DNA of 64,000 nucleotides from Listeria rocourtiae FSL F6-920. GTDB lineage: Bacteria; Bacillota; Bacilli; Lactobacillales; Listeriaceae. The notes beneath the pieces were generated by a model. It was not told the origin of the DNA. It did not search any database and saw only the letters and a program-made list of their open reading frames with translations. The translations under genes were made by a program, and so were the position numbers. Position 1 is the stretch's first letter, and each line of letters starts with the position of its first letter. Below, piece after piece: positions 39,743-48,091 of the stretch. The stretch covers positions 1 through 64,000 of the forward strand of contig NZ_AODK01000012.1 of the NCBI RefSeq assembly GCF_000525975.1, read 5' to 3'.

Positions 39743-40654
39743 TCAGCACTTCTCGCTATAATAGAACTTAAACTCCATATCTTTCTGGTGATTTCCGAAT
39801 CCTTTCCCAAATATCGTAGTCCCGCCAATGTTTTTAGCGTCCTTCTCAACGGCAATACGGAATGTTAGGAGTTCTTCTGTTATGTCTAAATCACCTAAAG
39901 TTAATTCAGATAATATTTCTCCATCAAAATGTGTGCCATGCTGAGAAATACGAATGGATTTGAAGAGTCCGTATTGACTGTTAGAGTCTGCCCACCAACT
40001 TGGCGTGTACTTACCACGGATATCAGAAAAATTACCAGGACAAGTCCATGTTCCAAGCGCGTGGCCATTTAAATAAAAAGATATATCCGAGGGCCAAACG
40101 TTATTGGAGTAAGGGAACTCAGAGGCAATTTCAAAGCTGATTTCAAGCAGTTCTATTTGTTCGTCCTTTTGTAGTGGATTAGGGACTTTGTATTCGAGGT
40201 AGCCTTGTGTAAACCAGATGATTTGTGCGTCCATTCGATTGGCATCCATGAAATATTTTGGCTCGTCCACATGACCAATGAATTCTTTGCTGGAAGCTAA
40301 ACCACATGTGGGTGTGACGTTATAATCGGTATAGTGCCCAACAGGTAACTCTAAGGAACGCATTTTAAAATTAGGGTAGATAGTGGTTGGGAACGTAATC
40401 TCAATCTTGTCGACAACGAGCTTGGAAATTTTCTGGATGCCAGATTTTCCAGGTATTTTTTCTGTGCGGATTAATTTGGCGTTTTCTAGTTGGTTGATGT
40501 GGCGGGTGATGATCGCGCTACTCATATGTAAGGCGTGTGCGAGCTCTTTAATGTTCATCGAATTTTGTGAAAGTAGGTTCAAAATCTGAATTCTAGTATC
40601 GCTGGCAAGAGCTTCATAAACGTGAATGGAATCTTTGGAAATGTCTAATTGCAT
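39743..40654 (-). CDS. ArsR-type winged-helix regulator with a large sensory C-terminal domain
   Basis: 303 aa. Residues about 10-75 form an ArsR-type winged helix (ALASDTRIQILNLLS, NIKELAHALHMSSAIITRHI). The remaining 220 residues are beta-rich (ISFEIASEFPYSNNVWPSDI, FYLNGHALGTWTCPG, GKYTPSWW) and look like a jelly-roll sugar sensor, not a metal site. ATG 40654 has GGAGG ten bases upstream. It is divergent from the ABC importer and GH2 genes and probably controls them. Confidence 0.8.
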   Translation of the reverse strand: MQLDISKDSIHVYEALASDTRIQILNLLSQNSMNIKELAHALHMSSAIITRHINQLENAKLIRTEKIPGKSGIQKISKLVVDKIEITFPTTIYPNFKMRSLELPVGHYTDYNVTPTCGLASSKEFIGHVDEPKYFMDANRMDAQIIWFTQGYLEYKVPNPLQKDEQIELLEISFEIASEFPYSNNVWPSDISFYLNGHALGTWTCPGNFSDIRGKYTPSWWADSNSQYGLFKSIRISQHGTHFDGEILSELTLGDLDITEELLTFRIAVEKDAKNIGGTTIFGKGFGNHQKDMEFKFYYSEKC

Positions 40655-40780
40655 GTACAAAAATCCTCCTTTAGTTAATAGTTAGATAGATTAAAAGTAG
40701 TTTGTAAATAGTGTAAAAACAATTTAGTGAACCTATTGGTTTATCATAACATAAAATTGCTAATAAAAGAACTAAAAGTG

Positions 40781-40809
40781 TTGACAATAAAATTTTAGTG
40801 AATTATAGT
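40781..40809 (+). promoter_or_regulatory. Promoter of the sugar ABC operon
   Basis: TTGACA at 40781-40786, 17-base spacer, TATAGT at 40804-40809. TTTAGTGAA occurs at about 40723 and again inside the spacer (40794-40802), a possible operator for the divergent ArsR-type regulator. Confidence 0.75.
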
Positions 40810-40884
40810 AAAAATATAAAAGAAATTTAGTTATTAATTTACTTAATGGTTAATTAAAAAGATTTCTTTTTTTTGTAGTATTTT

Positions 40885-40900
40885 ATGTAGGCGTTTACAT
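40885..40900 (+). promoter_or_regulatory. cre-like site (CcpA)
   Basis: ATGTAGGCGTTTACAT fits the catabolite-response consensus WTGNAANCGNWNNCW with one mismatch. It lies about 75 bases after the -10 box, a usual roadblock position, and fits control of a sugar operon. Confidence 0.5.
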
Positions 40901-40993
40901 TGGATGATGATTGGTATGAGTCGAGGTGTTTGTTTTTCACAAGTGGGGCTTAATCTAGAAATTATTCTGGGTTTGGAGGCAAGAGCCGTTTGG

Positions 40994-41070
40994 GGATTAC
41001 ATGCTTGCTTTGCTCTCATGCATATTGAGGCTCTAACTTAGCAAAATACGCTTCGTAAGAGCCTCAACAA
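40994..41070 (+). repeat. Interspersed hairpin element, copy C (upstream of the sugar-binding protein)
   Basis: GGATTACATGCTTGC, CTCTCATGCATATTGAGGC, arms TTGAGGCTCT (41025-41034) and AGAGCCTCAA (41058-41067). It ends two bases before the RBS GAGGGAGG of the binding-protein gene, the same arrangement as copy A before pdhC. Confidence 0.8.
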
Positions 41071-41087
41071 AGAGGGAGGAATATAAA

Positions 41088-42350
41088 ATGAAGAAAATGT
41101 TAGGTCTTGTTTGTATGTTACTATTGGTTGCTGGATTGGCTGCATGTGGGGGTTCTGGTGAGGCGAAGGATACAGCTAAAAGTAAGGAAATTATTTTTTG
41201 GAATCCATTTACTGGCCCAGATGGTGCGAATATGCAAAAAATGGTGGATGCTTACAATAAAACAAATCCGGAATTCAAAGTTAAAAACATGTCTTTAAAA
41301 GAGGGTGATATGTACACGAAAATCCCAACAGTTGTAAACTCTGGCAAAAATATTCCTGATTTGACGATCGTTCATGCTGAGCGTATTAAGCAATACGTAG
41401 ACAATGACATGTTGCTAAACTATGATGATTATTTGGCAGATTTCCCAGACTTAAAAGCGGAAAATTATGTGCCGGAAGCTTGGAATATTGGTGAATTGGA
41501 TAATAAACGATATAGTATACCACTCGATATTCACTCTTTCATTATGTACTATAACAAGGATTTAGTGAAAAAATATGCTCCAAACGCGCTAGACGATAAT
41601 ATTGTCACTTTCGATGAAATAAAAGCGGCGGGTGCACTGGCTAAAAAGGACAAAATTGATGCGGTGTCTGTAAGCTGGGTGAAACCGGTATTCCTATCTC
41701 TCTATGCGCAAAACGGCGGGAAGTTAACAGAAAATGGTGTTGATCCAACGCTTGATAATCAGCAGGCAAAAGATACGTTTAACCTGTGGAAAGATATGTA
41801 TAAGGATGGCATTACAACAAAAGATGGCGAAGATTATTTCCAAAAATTCATTGCTGGAAAAGTAATATTCGCACCAGAGGGAATCTGGATGCAGAATAAT
41901 GCGAAAGATGCTAAGTTCGATTGGGGTATCACAAATGCACCGCAATTAAGCGATGATAAAAATAAGATGGTGAACTGGTCTAGCTCGCATCAATTCACGA
42001 TGTTTAACAGTGAAGGCCGTTCGAAAGAAAAAACAGAAGGCGTGCTGAAATTTATCGATTGGGTGCAAGATAACTCGCTAGAATGGGCGAAGTCAGGTCA
42101 AAATCCAGCATCTCTAAAAATCATGGATGAGCCAAGCTACAAGGAGATGCCACAGTCGTTCTTATTGCTGAATCCTGCTGAGCAGAAATCGTTGAAGATT
42201 TTTGATTATAAGTATAATGGTTACGTTTCGGAACAATTGGATGCGAATGGAAACGATATTATTTTCGGTAAGACGCCGGTGAATAAAGGATTAGCAGATA
42301 TGCAAAAAGCAGTGGAAGATAAGATTGCTAAAGATAAATCCAATAATTAA
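41088..42350 (+). CDS. Sugar ABC transporter substrate-binding lipoprotein
   Basis: 420 aa. Lipobox GLAACGGSG, then a family 1 (maltose/oligosaccharide-type) solute-binding fold: ITFWNPFTGPDG-like start, IPDLTIVHAERIKQY, YSIPLDIHSFIMYYNKDL. Delivers a sugar to the two permeases downstream. No ATPase gene is present, so it probably shares a general MsmX-type ATPase, as is common in Listeria. Substrate unknown; the GH2 gene suggests a beta-linked saccharide. Confidence 0.9.
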   Translation: MKKMLGLVCMLLLVAGLAACGGSGEAKDTAKSKEIIFWNPFTGPDGANMQKMVDAYNKTNPEFKVKNMSLKEGDMYTKIPTVVNSGKNIPDLTIVHAERIKQYVDNDMLLNYDDYLADFPDLKAENYVPEAWNIGELDNKRYSIPLDIHSFIMYYNKDLVKKYAPNALDDNIVTFDEIKAAGALAKKDKIDAVSVSWVKPVFLSLYAQNGGKLTENGVDPTLDNQQAKDTFNLWKDMYKDGITTKDGEDYFQKFIAGKVIFAPEGIWMQNNAKDAKFDWGITNAPQLSDDKNKMVNWSSSHQFTMFNSEGRSKEKTEGVLKFIDWVQDNSLEWAKSGQNPASLKIMDEPSYKEMPQSFLLLNPAEQKSLKIFDYKYNGYVSEQLDANGNDIIFGKTPVNKGLADMQKAVEDKIAKDKSNN

Positions 42351-42360
42351 ATCAAATAAA

Positions 42361-42390
42361 GGGCTTGAGAATTTGCGAATTCTCAAGCCC
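42361..42390 (+). promoter_or_regulatory. Stem-loop between binding-protein and permease genes
   Basis: GGGCTTGAGAATT and AATTCTCAAGCCC pair perfectly over 13 bp around TGCG. No T run follows, so it is a likely 3-prime stabiliser or partial attenuator that raises binding protein over permeases. Confidence 0.75.
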
Positions 42391-42416
42391 TAGATGAAAA
42401 ATTGGGAGTGATTGTA

Positions 42417-43319
42417 ATGGAAGCAAATGCTAAAACGATAACATATAAAACAAGAAAATGGCAGTTCACACCGTGGTTATTCGCAGGTCCGCATTTAATT
42501 ATTTTCTTGATCTTTTTTCTTGTTCCTGTAGTTTATGGAATTTATATTTCCTTTACGGATTGGGATTTGATTGGTACGCCTGATTTTGTAGGATTTGATA
42601 ATTATCGCGAAATATTATTTCAGAAAGATTCGACTTTTTATGAACAGTTACATAATGGGTTGCGAAATACATTTATTTTCGTCGTGTTAACCGTACCATT
42701 TTGTATCATTGTCCCGTTGTTATTAGCTAGTGCACTAAACGCGAAACCAAGGCTAAATAAGCTGTTTCAATCGCTATTTTATTTGCCATCGTTGTTTGCA
42801 ATTTCGGCGGTTATCATTATTTGGGGGTTGATGTTTAATGTTAGTTTCGGTCCAATTAATCAGTTTCTTGGCACGACGATTAATTGGGTTGGCACGCAAC
42901 CTTACGCTTGGATGACGCTTGTAATTGTAACGGTTTGGTGGTGTATCGGTGGGAATATGATTATTTATCAGGCTGCACTAAATGGCATTTCGCAGGATTT
43001 TTATGAAGCAGCTGAAATCGATGGTGCTACTGCTATGCAAAAATTCTTCAAGATAACGCTTCCGAGTATTCGCGCGCAGTTATTATATACTGTGGTAATG
43101 ACGACGATTGCTCAGTTTAACGTTTATGGGCAACCACTGATGCTGACAAAAGGTGGTCCGTCTGGCTCGACATCGGTACTCTTAATGTATATTCAGCAAA
43201 ATGCGTTCGGTACTGGCCAATCGATTGCGGGAATTGCATCTGCAATGGCAGTTATTCTCGGCTTGTGTATCATGGCTGTTTCCGCAGTCCAATTTTTCTT
43301 TTTACGGAATAAAAATTAA
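42417..43319 (+). CDS. Sugar ABC transporter permease (MalF-type)
   Basis: 300 aa, six membrane segments. Coupling motif EAAEIDGATAMQKFFKITLP contacts the ATPase. N-terminus PWLFAGPHLIIFLIFFLVPVVYGIYISF is typical. Start ATG 42417 with GGGAGTG; TTG 42402 in frame is less likely because it precedes that RBS. Confidence 0.92.
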   Translation: MEANAKTITYKTRKWQFTPWLFAGPHLIIFLIFFLVPVVYGIYISFTDWDLIGTPDFVGFDNYREILFQKDSTFYEQLHNGLRNTFIFVVLTVPFCIIVPLLLASALNAKPRLNKLFQSLFYLPSLFAISAVIIIWGLMFNVSFGPINQFLGTTINWVGTQPYAWMTLVIVTVWWCIGGNMIIYQAALNGISQDFYEAAEIDGATAMQKFFKITLPSIRAQLLYTVVMTTIAQFNVYGQPLMLTKGGPSGSTSVLLMYIQQNAFGTGQSIAGIASAMAVILGLCIMAVSAVQFFFLRNKN

Positions 43320-43342
43320 CGGCGAGAGGGGATGGGTTTCTG

Positions 43343-44185
43343 ATGAAAAAAGATGCACGTTTTATACCAAAATTAATTGCTTTTATATTCTTGCTTGTAA
43401 TGGCTATCATCTGGGTTGTTCCGCTCGCGTGGGGGATTGTGACCTCCTTTAAATCGGAGGCAGAGGTTGCGACAGTTGGCTTTAAATTCCTTCCTGTGCA
43501 ATGGGTGACGACGAATTATACGGAGTTGCTATTTAATAATGCAGCCACGCCACTTTTAAGGTGGTTTATGAATTCAATGATTATTGCTGTATCGCAGACG
43601 GTGCTTGTGCTTGTGGTAGTATCTTTGGCGGCGTTTGCATACAGTCGCTTGAAATTTCGCGGACGTAATGCCATGTTTGTTTTTTTGATGGCAACGATGA
43701 TGTTTCCTAGTGTCGTGAATTTAATTCCACTTTATAAAATTATCGATACTTTCGGCTGGGTGAACAATTATTTAGCGGCTATTGTGCCGGGAGCTGCGGC
43801 TGTATTCAATATCTTTCTCGTTCGGCAGTTCATGGTGAATATTCCGATTGAATTTGATGAGGCGGCTCGTATTGACGGTGCAGGTGATTTCAAAATTTTC
43901 TACAAGGTGATTTTGCCACTTTTGCGACCAGTATTGATGGTTGTGGCGTTGTTCACTTTCACGGCAGCTTGGAACGACTTCCTGTGGCCTTCAATTGTGT
44001 TTAATGACATTGAAATGATGCCGATTACGCCAGGGCTCCAGCTTTTGCAAGGGATGTATCAGGCGCAACCGGCGCATTTGATGGCAGGGGCACTTGTCGC
44101 GATTGTACCGACTTTCATACTATACTTGTTCGCGCAAAAATATTTCCTACAGTCGATGGCACTATCATCTGGCGTAAAAGGATGA
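43343..44185 (+). CDS. Sugar ABC transporter permease (MalG-type)
   Basis: 280 aa, six membrane segments, coupling motif DEAARIDGAGDFKIFYKVILP. WVVPLAWGIVTSFKS and the C-terminal FLQSMALSSGVKG are typical of the second permease. RBS GAGGGGATGGG before ATG 43343. Confidence 0.92.
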   Translation: MKKDARFIPKLIAFIFLLVMAIIWVVPLAWGIVTSFKSEAEVATVGFKFLPVQWVTTNYTELLFNNAATPLLRWFMNSMIIAVSQTVLVLVVVSLAAFAYSRLKFRGRNAMFVFLMATMMFPSVVNLIPLYKIIDTFGWVNNYLAAIVPGAAAVFNIFLVRQFMVNIPIEFDEAARIDGAGDFKIFYKVILPLLRPVLMVVALFTFTAAWNDFLWPSIVFNDIEMMPITPGLQLLQGMYQAQPAHLMAGALVAIVPTFILYLFAQKYFLQSMALSSGVKG

Positions 44186-44291
44186 GGACTGATTTTACTA
44201 AGTGTGAACAAAGAGAACGATTAATCCTTCGACTTGTGTGAAGCTAAAATTAGCATTTATTTAAGAATAGAAGGTCAGGAGGGATTTTTAG

Positions 44292-44720
44292 GTGAGTAGA
44301 CGATTAGAGCGGATATTTATTTATATCGCAGCGGCTTGGCAGTTGTTGGATGGGCTGTTGACGGTCTTTGTTTATGGGATATTTATAAAACGGCAGGGGC
44401 TAGATGTTGCAGGGCTTTCTGTGGCGCAAATGCGAGCGATGAAAGCGTTGTTTGGAAGTATTTTTAACTTTGTAGTCATCTTCGGGGTGTTATTGATTTT
44501 ACTTGGGTTGTTGAATATCTATTTGGCACGAAAACATTGGAAAGACGGTGCTATTGGCTGGAAATTACCGGTTTGGTTAATTGTTTGTGGTGTATTTTCA
44601 TATTTTATTATGGATATACCAAATATTTTCTTATTTATGAGTGCCGGAATTATTGGTTTGGCTAAAAATAAAGGCATGCGATTACAGCAAAATAAGATAA
44701 TTGGGGAGGAATTGGGATGA
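44292..44720 (+). CDS. Four-helix membrane protein, unknown function
   Basis: 142 aa, GTG start at 44292 after CAGGAGGG. Hydrophobic segments at about 8-30, 55-80, 95-115 and 117-130. No family assigned. It overlaps the GH2 start (ATGA), so it belongs to the sugar operon. Confidence 0.7.
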   Translation: MSRRLERIFIYIAAAWQLLDGLLTVFVYGIFIKRQGLDVAGLSVAQMRAMKALFGSIFNFVVIFGVLLILLGLLNIYLARKHWKDGAIGWKLPVWLIVCGVFSYFIMDIPNIFLFMSAGIIGLAKNKGMRLQQNKIIGEELG

Positions 44721-46453
44721 CAGAATTACATCCAAGACCGCAGTTTGTACGGGAGAATTGGGAGTTGCTAAATGGTAAATGGGCATTTACGTTTGATGAT
44801 GGGAATGTTGGTATAGCAAACGGTTGGTTCGAGAGTTTGCCAGCGGAAAGCGTGATTGAAGTGCCTTTTACTTATGAAACGAAGGCGAGTGGTATTCACG
44901 ATGAGTCGCATCATGCAGTCGTTTGGTATGAACGCGACGTGGTAGTTTCGGAAACCGAAAAAGATGTGTTGTTGCATTTTGAAGGTTCGGATTATGCGAC
45001 AACAGTCTGGGTGAACGGGAAAAAGGTTGGCGAACATCGCGGTTGTTATACGTCATTTGTTTTTAATGTGACAGATTATATCACAGCTGGGACGAATCGA
45101 GTTACTGTTCGCGTTCAGGATAGCATGGATACAGCGCAACCACGTGGCAAACAGCGCTGGATTAAAGACAATTTTGGCTGCTGGTACGTTCAGACGACGG
45201 GGATTTGGAAATCGGTTTGGTTGGAATATGTTTCTCCAGTTCATATTGATTATGTGAAAATGACACCGGATTTTGATGCTCGCAAAATTGATTTCGAGGT
45301 AGAGGCTAACGTTTGGCATGATGATGTGACAGCGTGTGCGACTATTCAGTTTGATGGTGAACTAATTGAGGAAGTTAGTGCCAGTGTAAAGGACGGTGTG
45401 GCACACTTACAAGCCTCAGTTCTTGCTAAAGGTGACCCGTGGAGTATGAAAGTCTGGAACACAGAGACGCCAAATTTATACGATGTCACATTCACTTTGC
45501 TCAAAGAAAATACAGTCATTGATCGCGTAGAATCTTATTTCGGTATGCGAAAAATTGCGATTGAAGGCGAAAAAGTGATGCTGAATAATGAGGAACTGTA
45601 TCAACGTTTGATTCTTGATCAAGGTTACTGGCAAGATAGTGACTTGACACCACCATCTGTTGCAGCGCTAGAGCTTGATATCGAAAAAATTCTCGAAATG
45701 GGCTATAACGGTGTCCGCAAACATCAGAAAGTTGAGGATAATCGTTTCTTGTATTTATGTGATAAGAAAGGCGTGCTCGTTTGGTCTGAGGTCGGCTCCA
45801 CCTACAGTTTTAGCGATAAAGCAGTTGCAAACTTCACGGCGGAATGGCTTGATATCGTGAAGCAGAACTACAATCATCCATCGATTATTACGTGGGTACC
45901 TTTCAATGAATCGTGGGGTGTTGAGAACATTCATGAAAATAAGAAACAACAGCAGTTCACGGAAGGTATTTATTATTTGACTAAAACGTTCGATGCAATG
46001 CGTCCTGTAGTGACGAACGATGGATGGGACCACACAATTTCTGATATTATTACGCTCCATGACTATGAAGAAAATGGTAGGATATTTACCGAACGTTATG
46101 CAGATAAGGAAAAATTGCTATCCAATGCATTTCAACACAATCAGTTCCGTCACCCGTTCGCTAGCGGTTACGAAAACATCGGGAAGCCAGTAATTATTTC
46201 TGAGTTTGGTGGTATCGCATTCCAATCAGAATCTGGCTGGGGGTACGGCAATCAAGTGCAAGATGAAGCCGCATTTTTAGAGCGTTTTGAAAATATAACA
46301 GGTGCAATTCAAGGGTTGGATTATATCTCTGGCTTCTGTTATACGCAAGTTACTGATGTACAGCAGGAAATCAACGGTTTACTCACAATTGACCGCAAAG
46401 CAAAGGTCGATTTAGCTAAAGTACGTAGTATCAATGAGAAGCGTAAAAAATAA
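44717..46453 (+). CDS. Glycoside hydrolase family 2 protein (beta-galactosidase/glucuronidase type)
   Basis: 578 aa, cytoplasmic. Sugar-binding N-domain (RENWELLNGKWAFTFDD, WYERDVVV, NFGCWYVQTTGIWKSVWLE), immunoglobulin-like domain, then the TIM barrel with acid/base Glu398 in WVPFNESWG and nucleophile Glu496 in ISEFGG. Short for family 2: the C-terminal domains of LacZ are absent. It would hydrolyse the sugar brought in by the ABC importer. Exact specificity cannot be read from sequence. Confidence 0.9.
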   Translation: MTELHPRPQFVRENWELLNGKWAFTFDDGNVGIANGWFESLPAESVIEVPFTYETKASGIHDESHHAVVWYERDVVVSETEKDVLLHFEGSDYATTVWVNGKKVGEHRGCYTSFVFNVTDYITAGTNRVTVRVQDSMDTAQPRGKQRWIKDNFGCWYVQTTGIWKSVWLEYVSPVHIDYVKMTPDFDARKIDFEVEANVWHDDVTACATIQFDGELIEEVSASVKDGVAHLQASVLAKGDPWSMKVWNTETPNLYDVTFTLLKENTVIDRVESYFGMRKIAIEGEKVMLNNEELYQRLILDQGYWQDSDLTPPSVAALELDIEKILEMGYNGVRKHQKVEDNRFLYLCDKKGVLVWSEVGSTYSFSDKAVANFTAEWLDIVKQNYNHPSIITWVPFNESWGVENIHENKKQQQFTEGIYYLTKTFDAMRPVVTNDGWDHTISDIITLHDYEENGRIFTERYADKEKLLSNAFQHNQFRHPFASGYENIGKPVIISEFGGIAFQSESGWGYGNQVQDEAAFLERFENITGAIQGLDYISGFCYTQVTDVQQEINGLLTIDRKAKVDLAKVRSINEKRKK

Positions 46454-46567
46454 TTCCTTTTTAGAATGAGTCATCCTTATCATTTCTTTTCAAGTAAGTT
46501 TCCTATATAATGGAGAGATACTACAGTGGGGACCTTGAATGAGGCTCGAAATGATTGGACGATGTGT

Positions 46568-47765
46568 ATGTTTAAAAAAAATGTTAAAATCCTATGACTA
46601 TCCTCTTTTAGCGGTGTACATTATTGTATGTCTGTTCGGATTGATTATGGTTTATAGTTCCAGTATGTTTGTTGCGATTAATAAAGGTTGGGATCCCGCG
46701 ACATTCTACAACAGTCAATTAAAAAATTGGATTATATCCCTATTTTTACTGATTTTCTTTGCAGTGTTTCCATATAAAATCCTTCAAAATAACAAAATGC
46801 TGATGTTAATTATGTTTGGCTCAGTTTCGTTACTGCTACTCGTTTTAGTACTCGGAGACTCGGCGAATAATGCGCAGAGTTGGTTGGCGCTCGGTCCAAT
46901 TCGGATTCAGCCTTCTGAGTTTATTAAAGTATCGATGATTGTTTATATGGCCGCGGTGTATTCGAAAAAGCAGCGTTATATTGATGATTTTAACCGCGGT
47001 GTTTTGCCGCCGGTCTTGTTTTTAGTTGTGATTTGTTTCTTGATATTATTACAACCAGATATCGGGACGGCCGCGATAGTTTTCATGACGGGGTGCGGTA
47101 TTATTATGGCATCAGGTATGCGACTCAAAACAATCCTGAAGTTAGTAGGACTAGGATTGCTTATTTTAGCTGTCTTATGCGTCATCGTCTTTTTACTACC
47201 AGAAGATATTCGTTCGAAACTGATTACAACGAAGCGAATTGGGCGAATTACAAGCTTTCAAAATCCCTTTACAGATCATGGTGCGAGTGGCTACCAGTTA
47301 GTGAACTCATTTTATGCGATTGGCTCTGGTGGATTTTTTGGTCAGGGGCTAGGTGAAAGTGTTCAAAAGCTAGGTTATTTACCGGAGGCATATACCGATT
47401 TTATTAGTGCGATTATTGCAGAAGAGCTTGGGTTTTTTGGAATCTTGATTACGGTTGGCGGTATTTATTTTATCGTTCTGCGTTCGATTATAAATGGCAT
47501 GCGTGTCCATGATTCGTTCGGTTCGTTGCTTTGTTATGGCACTGCGACGCTCATTGGTATTCAGGCGTTTATTAACCTAGGCGGTGCGGCCGGAATGATC
47601 CCACTTACTGGGGTGACGCTACCATTCACGAGTTTCGGTGGATCATCACTCATGTCAATGTCAATTTTGGTCGGAATTGTACTGAATGTATCGATGATGA
47701 ATAAATTCCAGAAGAATTATGGTTCAGAAAAGGATTTGGCGAAACCTGCAAAAGCAGTACAGTAA
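46568..47765 (+). CDS. ftsW: FtsW/RodA-family SEDS glycosyltransferase, frame broken at start
   Basis: About 398 aa, ten membrane segments. SEDS peptidoglycan polymerase: KSYDYPLLAVYIIVCLFGLIMVYSSSM, WLALGPIRIQPSEFIKV, LLQPDIGTAA, the large loop GYQLVNSFYAIGSGGFFGQGLG, ISAIIAEELGFFG, and PLTGVTLPFTSFGGSSL. ATG 46568 with the A8 run (46574-46581) cut to A7 gives the natural start MFKKMLKSYDYPLL. The unbroken frame instead begins at ATG 46539 with MRLEMIGRCVCLKKM. Upstream of pycA as in L. monocytogenes. Confidence 0.9.
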
Positions 47766-47783
47766 TGAACGCTAAAGAGTAGG

Positions 47784-47815
47784 AAAACGAGCTGAGAAAT
47801 TTTGGCTCGTTTTTT
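47784..47815 (+). terminator. Terminator of ftsW
   Basis: AAAACGAGC and GCTCGTTTT around a 12-base loop, T run follows. Confidence 0.85.
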
Positions 47816-47822
47816 CTATCAG

Positions 47823-47874
47823 AAAGTATCAGATATACAGTATTTTTCGAAATTCATTGTATATCTGATACTTT
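47823..47874. promoter_or_regulatory. Perfect 17-bp inverted repeat upstream of pycA
   Basis: AAAGTATCAGATATACA (47823-47839) and TGTATATCTGATACTTT (47858-47874) with an 18-base spacer. A related half site (ATCTGATATACC) lies at 47999-48010, next to the pycA promoter. Could be a DNA operator pair or a strong RNA hairpin. Confidence 0.7.
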
Positions 47875-47968
47875 AGGTGGGCGTTGGTATCGACAAGCTC
47901 AAAACTTTGATACAATGCGCTTTTGATAAATTATCTGAACATTTTTTATAAAAATCAGCGAAAACAAT

Positions 47969-48010
47969 TTACATCTAGGGTACTTTAATACTATAATTAT
48001 CTGATATACC
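47969..48010 (+). promoter_or_regulatory. pycA: pycA promoter with overlapping half-site
   Basis: TTACAT at 47969-47974, 17 bases, TATAAT at 47992-47997. The half-site ATCTGATATACC begins two bases after the -10 box and would cover the transcription start, a repressor-like position. TACCG and CGGTA (48007-48028) can also form a small stem. Confidence 0.6.
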
Positions 48011-48091
48011 GTTTTTCTCCATGACGGTAATAATGTTAGCAGCTATGTATATAGAAAAATCAGGTAGTGTAGGTTAGGAGGAAAAAAAAAA

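Noticed and set aside
48021..48077. Leader ORF of 18 codons ending at the pycA ribosome site
   Set aside because: The stop touches the Shine-Dalgarno, but the ATG has no ribosome site and the peptide has no notable motif.
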